A stretch of 7,800 nt of DNA, from positions 1 through 7,800 of the forward strand of contig CANKHS010000055.1 of assembly GCA_947481755.1 (NCBI GenBank), read 5' to 3'. Every line of letters begins with the position of its first letter. Position 1 is the first letter of the stretch. This document shows, piece by piece, positions 4,691 to 7,800 of this stretch. Position numbers and translations under genes: made by a program. Below the pieces are notes generated by a model. It searched no databases. It saw only the letters and a list, made by a program, of their open reading frames with translations, and was not told where the DNA came from. The DNA is from Actinomycetota bacterium (lineage in GTDB: Bacteria; Actinomycetota; Thermoleophilia; Gaiellales; F1-60-MAGs149).

Positions 4691-5518
4691 TTACTCGCCG
4701 CGGGCTGCAGCCAACATGACCTCAAGCGGTGCCGATTCGCCCGTCCAAATCTCCAACGCCTTGGCACCTTGACGCGCCAACACCTCGAGACCATCGACGA
4801 CAGCACAACCGGTCTCGGCAGCAGCCGTGATCAGTGGCGTTGGCGTGGCGTCCGCCCGGTAGGCCAGATCGACAACGACGCGCACGTCGAGCAGACGCGA
4901 AGCCGGCAGCGGCATGCCGTCGGGATCGACCAGCGCACCCACCGGCGTGCAGTTGACGACGACGCCACCAACGGGATCGGGAAGCTCGGCCACGGCGACG
5001 ACGTTGCCGCTGCCGGCTAGGTCCTGTGCCAGCGCCTCTGCCGCCTCGAAGCGGCGGGCATGGATCTGAACTGCGCATCCATCCTGCGCGAGTGCCGCAG
5101 CAGCCGCACGGGCAGAGCCGCCGGCGCCGAGCACGAGCACGCTGCCCGTATAGGTCTCTTCGATCTCGGAGGCAATCGCGACCGAAATCGCCGGGCCGTC
5201 AGTCGAGTCGCCGATCAGACGACCATCCTCGGCAAAGATCACGGTATTGACCGAGCCACTCGCCTTGGCCGTCGGCCGCAGCTCGTCGACGAGCTGAGCG
5301 ACAGCCTCCTTGTGCGGCACTGTCACATTCACACCAACGAAGCCGGCAGCCTGCAACCCCCGCAGAACACTCTCGAGGTTGGCGGCCTTGACGGGCAGCG
5401 GCACGTACGCCCAATTGAGCCCAAGCGCCTGCAGTGCTGCGTTCTGCATTCGGGGCGAGCGCGAATGCGCGACCGGATCACCAATCACGCCGAGCAGTCG
5501 AGTGGTGCCACTAATCAC
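4691..5518 (-). CDS. aroE: Shikimate dehydrogenase (NADP+)
   Basis: Reduces 3-dehydroshikimate to shikimate with NADPH in the cytoplasm. The 275 residues match the usual length. The substrate domain shows HSRSP (18-22), NVTVPHK with catalytic K70, N91 in SVNT, and D107 in GDSTDG. The cofactor domain starts with GAGGSARA (131-138), followed by NCTPVG and the C-terminal GLEVLARQGA, whose Gln contacts shikimate. Most homologues have NTD where this has STD (residues 105-107). The catalytic Asp is kept. The start is GTG at 5518, overlapping the mltG stop as GTGA, with a good AGAAGGAG site upstream inside mltG. Translation is probably coupled to mltG. Confidence 0.96.
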   Translation of the reverse strand: MISGTTRLLGVIGDPVAHSRSPRMQNAALQALGLNWAYVPLPVKAANLESVLRGLQAAGFVGVNVTVPHKEAVAQLVDELRPTAKASGSVNTVIFAEDGRLIGDSTDGPAISVAIASEIEETYTGSVLVLGAGGSARAAAAALAQDGCAVQIHARRFEAAEALAQDLAGSGNVVAVAELPDPVGGVVVNCTPVGALVDPDGMPLPASRLLDVRVVVDLAYRADATPTPLITAAAETGCAVVDGLEVLARQGAKALEIWTGESAPLEVMLAAARGE

Positions 5519-6561
5519 GAGTAAGGATGCTCCTTCTGGTACCGCAGAAAATCTTGGTAGTTATTTGTGAAATAGTGGCGCCCTTTGGCGTCACCCTTAA
5601 TTGCGTACATGTAGAGATAGTCGACCTTAGCCGGATGCGCCGCCGCCTCGATCGAAGCGAGACCCGGATTACAGATCGGCGTCGGCGGCAAGCCACGATG
5701 GACCCAGAGGTTGTAGGGCGAATCGATCTCGAGGTCTTTGGCCGTCAAAATGCCCCAGGCTCCCGTCGCATACTGGATGCCCGATTCCATTCCGGTTGGC
5801 ATGCCTGCTTTGAGACGGTTGTAAATAATCGCGCTGACTTTGCTGCGGTCCTCTGGCGCCCGTGCCTCGCGTTCGACCAGTGAGGCAATCTTGAGGACGT
5901 CGTACGGCGTGAGGTGACGAGACTCGGCGTAGGCGAAGTCGACGGAGGCGACGTTGGCATCGAATGCTGCGATTTGATCTTCGACCAGTTGATTAGCGTC
6001 GGCCGGGATCCCCACGTCGTAGGTGGCAGGAAAGAGGAACCCCTCCAAGGTCGACGCCGTTTCGCCGGCATGCAAAAAGCCAACCGGCGGACTGTGATTC
6101 TCGAGTGCCTGCCGATACTGCTTCGGCGTGATCCCAACCTTTGCCGCCGCAGCCTCGATATCCCAAATTGCGTAGCCCTCGGGAATCACCAGCTTGCTTG
6201 CCGCCGTGTTCGCAGGCCCGGCATTGAGTTGATCGACGATCCGTCGGTAGAGCTCGTTCGTGCGGAGGCTGTAACTACCGGGACGAAAACCACCGCCAAG
6301 ACCATCGGCAACGACCTGATCGACGAACGCGCCCGCGTCGGTGATCACACCGGCGGATGCCAAAATGTCGGCGATTTGCGTGGCGCTCGACCCGGCTGGG
6401 ATCGTCACCATGACGGTCGCTCCAGGCGTCGGTGCTGGATCACTGACAAGGCGCGTAATACCCCACCACGCCAGTGCGATGACAACAATCACGGCAAGCG
6501 CGAGCGCCACGAATGCGAGCAGGCGACGGCGGTTTACTGGTTTTGGTGGGTATCCAGCCAT
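5515..6561 (-). CDS. mltG: Endolytic murein transglycosylase MltG (YceG-like)
   Basis: A membrane-anchored enzyme that cuts nascent peptidoglycan glycan strands outside the cytoplasmic membrane and so sets strand length. The 348 residues comprise a short basic N terminus, one membrane helix (about 14-35), a LysM-like region (PAGSSATQIADIL to RPGSYSLR, about 50-100) and the YceG catalytic domain. The domain shows PEGYAIWDI, LEGFLFPATYDV (172-183), IASLVEREA with the catalytic glutamate E230, YNRLKAGMP (247-255), and SPYN followed by GLPPTPICNPG near the C terminus. In the YNRL segment most homologues read L-x-x-D-x-T-x-x-Y. Here it is TGMESGIQY (256-264), so Asp is replaced by Glu. The start at 6561 lies 28 nt inside ruvX and the stop overlaps aroE, so it sits in a tightly packed operon. 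Confidence 0.95.
   Translation of the reverse strand: MAGYPPKPVNRRRLLAFVALALAVIVVIALAWWGITRLVSDPAPTPGATVMVTIPAGSSATQIADILASAGVITDAGAFVDQVVADGLGGGFRPGSYSLRTNELYRRIVDQLNAGPANTAASKLVIPEGYAIWDIEAAAAKVGITPKQYRQALENHSPPVGFLHAGETASTLEGFLFPATYDVGIPADANQLVEDQIAAFDANVASVDFAYAESRHLTPYDVLKIASLVEREARAPEDRSKVSAIIYNRLKAGMPTGMESGIQYATGAWGILTAKDLEIDSPYNLWVHRGLPPTPICNPGLASIEAAAHPAKVDYLYMYAIKGDAKGRHYFTNNYQDFLRYQKEHPYS
5530..5537 (-). promoter_or_regulatory. Shine-Dalgarno site of aroE inside mltG
   Basis: AGAAGGAG on the minus strand ends 11 nt before the GTG at 5518. It is the best ribosome site in the window and supports the GTG as the real aroE start. Confidence 0.6.
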
Positions 6562-6923
6562 CCCTGTAGGAGCACGGCAGCGGCGCGATCGTCAAGGCTG
6601 CTGGCTCCTCCTTTCGTCTCGGCAATTCGACTCGTGAAACGCTCGTCCTCAAACTCGACGGGCACAGCGCAGACCGCTCGCAGTCGACCGACAAAGGCCA
6701 GCGTGGCGTTGGCCTGCTCGCCGCGCGTGCCGTCGGCCTGCACGGGCAGACCAACGAGCAGCAACTCCGGCTGTTCCTCGGCGATCACTGCCAACAGTTG
6801 ATCGAGGCCTGCCGGCGTCCCAATCCGTTCGACAAATGTGAGTGGCCGAGCCAGCGCACCGGAGGGATCACTGATCGCGAGTCCTGTGCGGGCGGAGCCG
6901 TAGTCGAGGGCCAAGACCTTCAT
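6534..6923 (-). CDS. ruvX: Holliday junction resolvase-like protein RuvX (YqgF), 16S rRNA maturation nuclease
   Basis: An RNase H-fold nuclease of the YqgF/RuvX family, linked to 5'-end maturation of pre-16S rRNA and proposed as a Holliday junction resolvase. The 129 residues span the usual single domain. The acidic active-site residues sit in their motifs: D7 in LALDYGSARTG, E94 in EDERFTSR and D112 in LDDRAAAVLLQGWL. LVGLPVQADGTRGEQA (56-71) is the other family signature. The start is ATG at 6923, 63 nt after the alaS stop. There is no good Shine-Dalgarno site, but a TACGGT lies exactly where a -10 element for a leaderless message would be. Next to alaS and mltG is its usual place in Actinobacteria and Firmicutes. 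Confidence 0.96.
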   Translation of the reverse strand: MKVLALDYGSARTGLAISDPSGALARPLTFVERIGTPAGLDQLLAVIAEEQPELLLVGLPVQADGTRGEQANATLAFVGRLRAVCAVPVEFEDERFTSRIAETKGGASSLDDRAAAVLLQGWLDTHQNQ

Positions 6924-6929
6924 GGGCTT

Positions 6930-6935
6930 ACCGTA
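6930..6935 (-). promoter_or_regulatory. Possible -10 element for a leaderless ruvX transcript
   Basis: TACGGT fits TANNNT and occupies -12 to -7 relative to the A of the ruvX ATG, the geometry of leaderless actinobacterial promoters. No -35 match is seen and chance occurrence is easy. It is listed because the ruvX start lacks a ribosome site. Confidence 0.25.
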
Positions 6936-6986
6936 GCCGTCCGCACCGCACGCGGCACGCGCAAACGCGCCCCCACTGCGCGCGAA

Positions 6987-7800
6987 CTAGGCCGGGAGTT
7001 GCTCGGCGAGTACAGCGCGAGCTGCGTCGAGTGCGGCATCGATGCCACTCGCGTCCTTGCCCCCGGCGCGCGCGAGGTTCGGCTTGCCACCACCGCCACC
7101 ACCGACGTGTGGAGCCGCGACCTTCAAGACGGCACCCGCATCGGCACCCGCGGCCACGGCCTCAGGAGTAGCCGCACAGACCAACTGCAGCTTGCCCCCA
7201 CTCTCGCCGATCAGCATCACGATGCTCGAGCCGAGTTTGCCACGCAAGAGATCTGCCAACTCCAGCAAGGCATCCGCGCCAATCTCCCCCACGCTCGCGA
7301 CAACAACGTGGACGTCACCATGTGCGACCGCACCCGCAGCGAGCGCATCAACCTGCGCATCGGCTGCCGTGCTTCCGCCGCCAGCCTTCAGCTGCTTCTC
7401 GAGGTCGCGCACCTTTGCCTGTAGGTCGCGGACGGCCGTGGGCAGCTGCTCGGGCGAGACCTTGAGGGCGCGGGCCGCCTCGTCGGCTGCCCGTTCGCTG
7501 GCGCGCAACTGCTCGATTGCGACGCCGCTCGTAATCGCCTCGATGCGCCGGACGCCTTGACCAACGCTCGACTCGGACGTCACGCGCATGGGGCCAATCT
7601 CAGCCGTCGTCGAGACGTGTGTGCCGCCGCACAACTCGCGCGAGAAGCCCTCGATCTCGACGACCCGAACAACGTCACCGTACTTCTCGCCAAACAGCAT
7701 CATCGCGCCGAGCTCGCGCGCCTTGTCCTGGCTCGTCTCGAAGGTAAAGACACGATGGCCTTCGACGACAACGCGATTGACGATGTCCTCGACCCGCGCC
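6987..7800 (-). CDS. alaS: Alanyl-tRNA synthetase, C-terminal part (partial, runs off right edge)
   Basis: Charges tRNA-Ala with alanine and edits mischarged tRNA in the cytoplasm. Only the last 270 residues are in the window, with the frame entering at base 7799. Visible first is the end of the editing domain: EGHRVFTFETSQDKARELGA, then MMLFGEKYGD, and ELCGGTHV (residues 55-62) with the zinc-binding Cys and His, followed by GQGVRRIEAITS. A predicted coiled coil (about 95-140) leads to the C-Ala/DHHA1 domain, which ends with a six-glycine run (233-238) and the signature KPNLARAGGKD. The TAG stop is at 6989-6987. The aminoacylation domain and start lie outside. It probably leads the transcription unit that contains ruvX and mltG. 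Confidence 0.97.
   Translation of the reverse strand, partial: ARVEDIVNRVVVEGHRVFTFETSQDKARELGAMMLFGEKYGDVVRVVEIEGFSRELCGGTHVSTTAEIGPMRVTSESSVGQGVRRIEAITSGVAIEQLRASERAADEAARALKVSPEQLPTAVRDLQAKVRDLEKQLKAGGGSTAADAQVDALAAGAVAHGDVHVVVASVGEIGADALLELADLLRGKLGSSIVMLIGESGGKLQLVCAATPEAVAAGADAGAVLKVAAPHVGGGGGGKPNLARAGGKDASGIDAALDAARAVLAEQLPA

Noticed and set aside
4687..4806. N-terminal extension of the prepilin peptidase into aroE
   Set aside because: The 40 extra residues overlap the conserved C-terminal end of aroE and are not membrane-like or Cys-containing, so they are not a hidden methyltransferase domain.
5914..6801. Plus-strand open frame of 295 codons opposite mltG and ruvX
   Set aside because: It crosses two conserved minus-strand genes and shows no domain or ribosome site.
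7088..7108. CACCAC-like run on the plus strand as a tandem repeat
   Set aside because: It encodes the normal glycine run of the AlaRS C-terminal domain on the minus strand.

Overview
The window looks like chromosomal DNA of a high-GC actinobacterium. All housekeeping genes lie on the minus strand in the order alaS, ruvX, mltG, aroE, prepilin peptidase, aroC, aroK/aroB. This order is typical of Actinobacteria. The deep-branching class Thermoleophilia is my best guess, from the compact prepilin peptidase in the row and the apparent AroK-AroB fusion. No rRNA or marker phylogeny is available here, so the class is inference.

Reading the minus strand from the right edge: the C-terminal third of alanyl-tRNA synthetase (7800-6987, cut by the window edge); ruvX/yqgF (6923-6534), which overlaps mltG by 28 nt; mltG, a lytic transglycosylase (6561-5515), which overlaps aroE by a GTGA junction; aroE, shikimate dehydrogenase (5518-4691); and, 4 nt later, a short A24-type prepilin peptidase (4686-4054). 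The row resumes at 1772 with aroC, chorismate synthase. AroC overlaps a shikimate kinase (from 582) whose frame runs without a stop into the start of a 3-dehydroquinate synthase domain at the left edge.

Between these two halves (about 1773-4053) lies an accessory block. A plus-strand pair encodes an FTR1-family iron permease (1926-3017) and, 34 nt later, a small membrane-anchored protein of unknown function (3052-3519). The pair is preceded by a good promoter (TTGACA, 18 nt, TAAGAT). A near-perfect DtxR/IdeR-type palindrome overlaps its -10 element, and a second, imperfect copy lies 32 bp downstream. The simplest reading is an iron-repressed iron-import unit placed in the middle of the cell-wall/shikimate gene row. 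Converging on it is a small unknown minus-strand gene (3828-3529) whose protein ends in a sliding-clamp-binding-like pentapeptide. An 8-bp-arm inverted repeat lies between that gene and the prepilin peptidase gene.

The most interesting points are the self-contained iron-regulated FTR1 plus unknown-partner unit, with none of the usual EfeO/EfeB partners visible, and the AroK-AroB fusion. The remaining genes are ordinary members of known families. I found no tRNA, rRNA, CRISPR array, transposase or phage gene.
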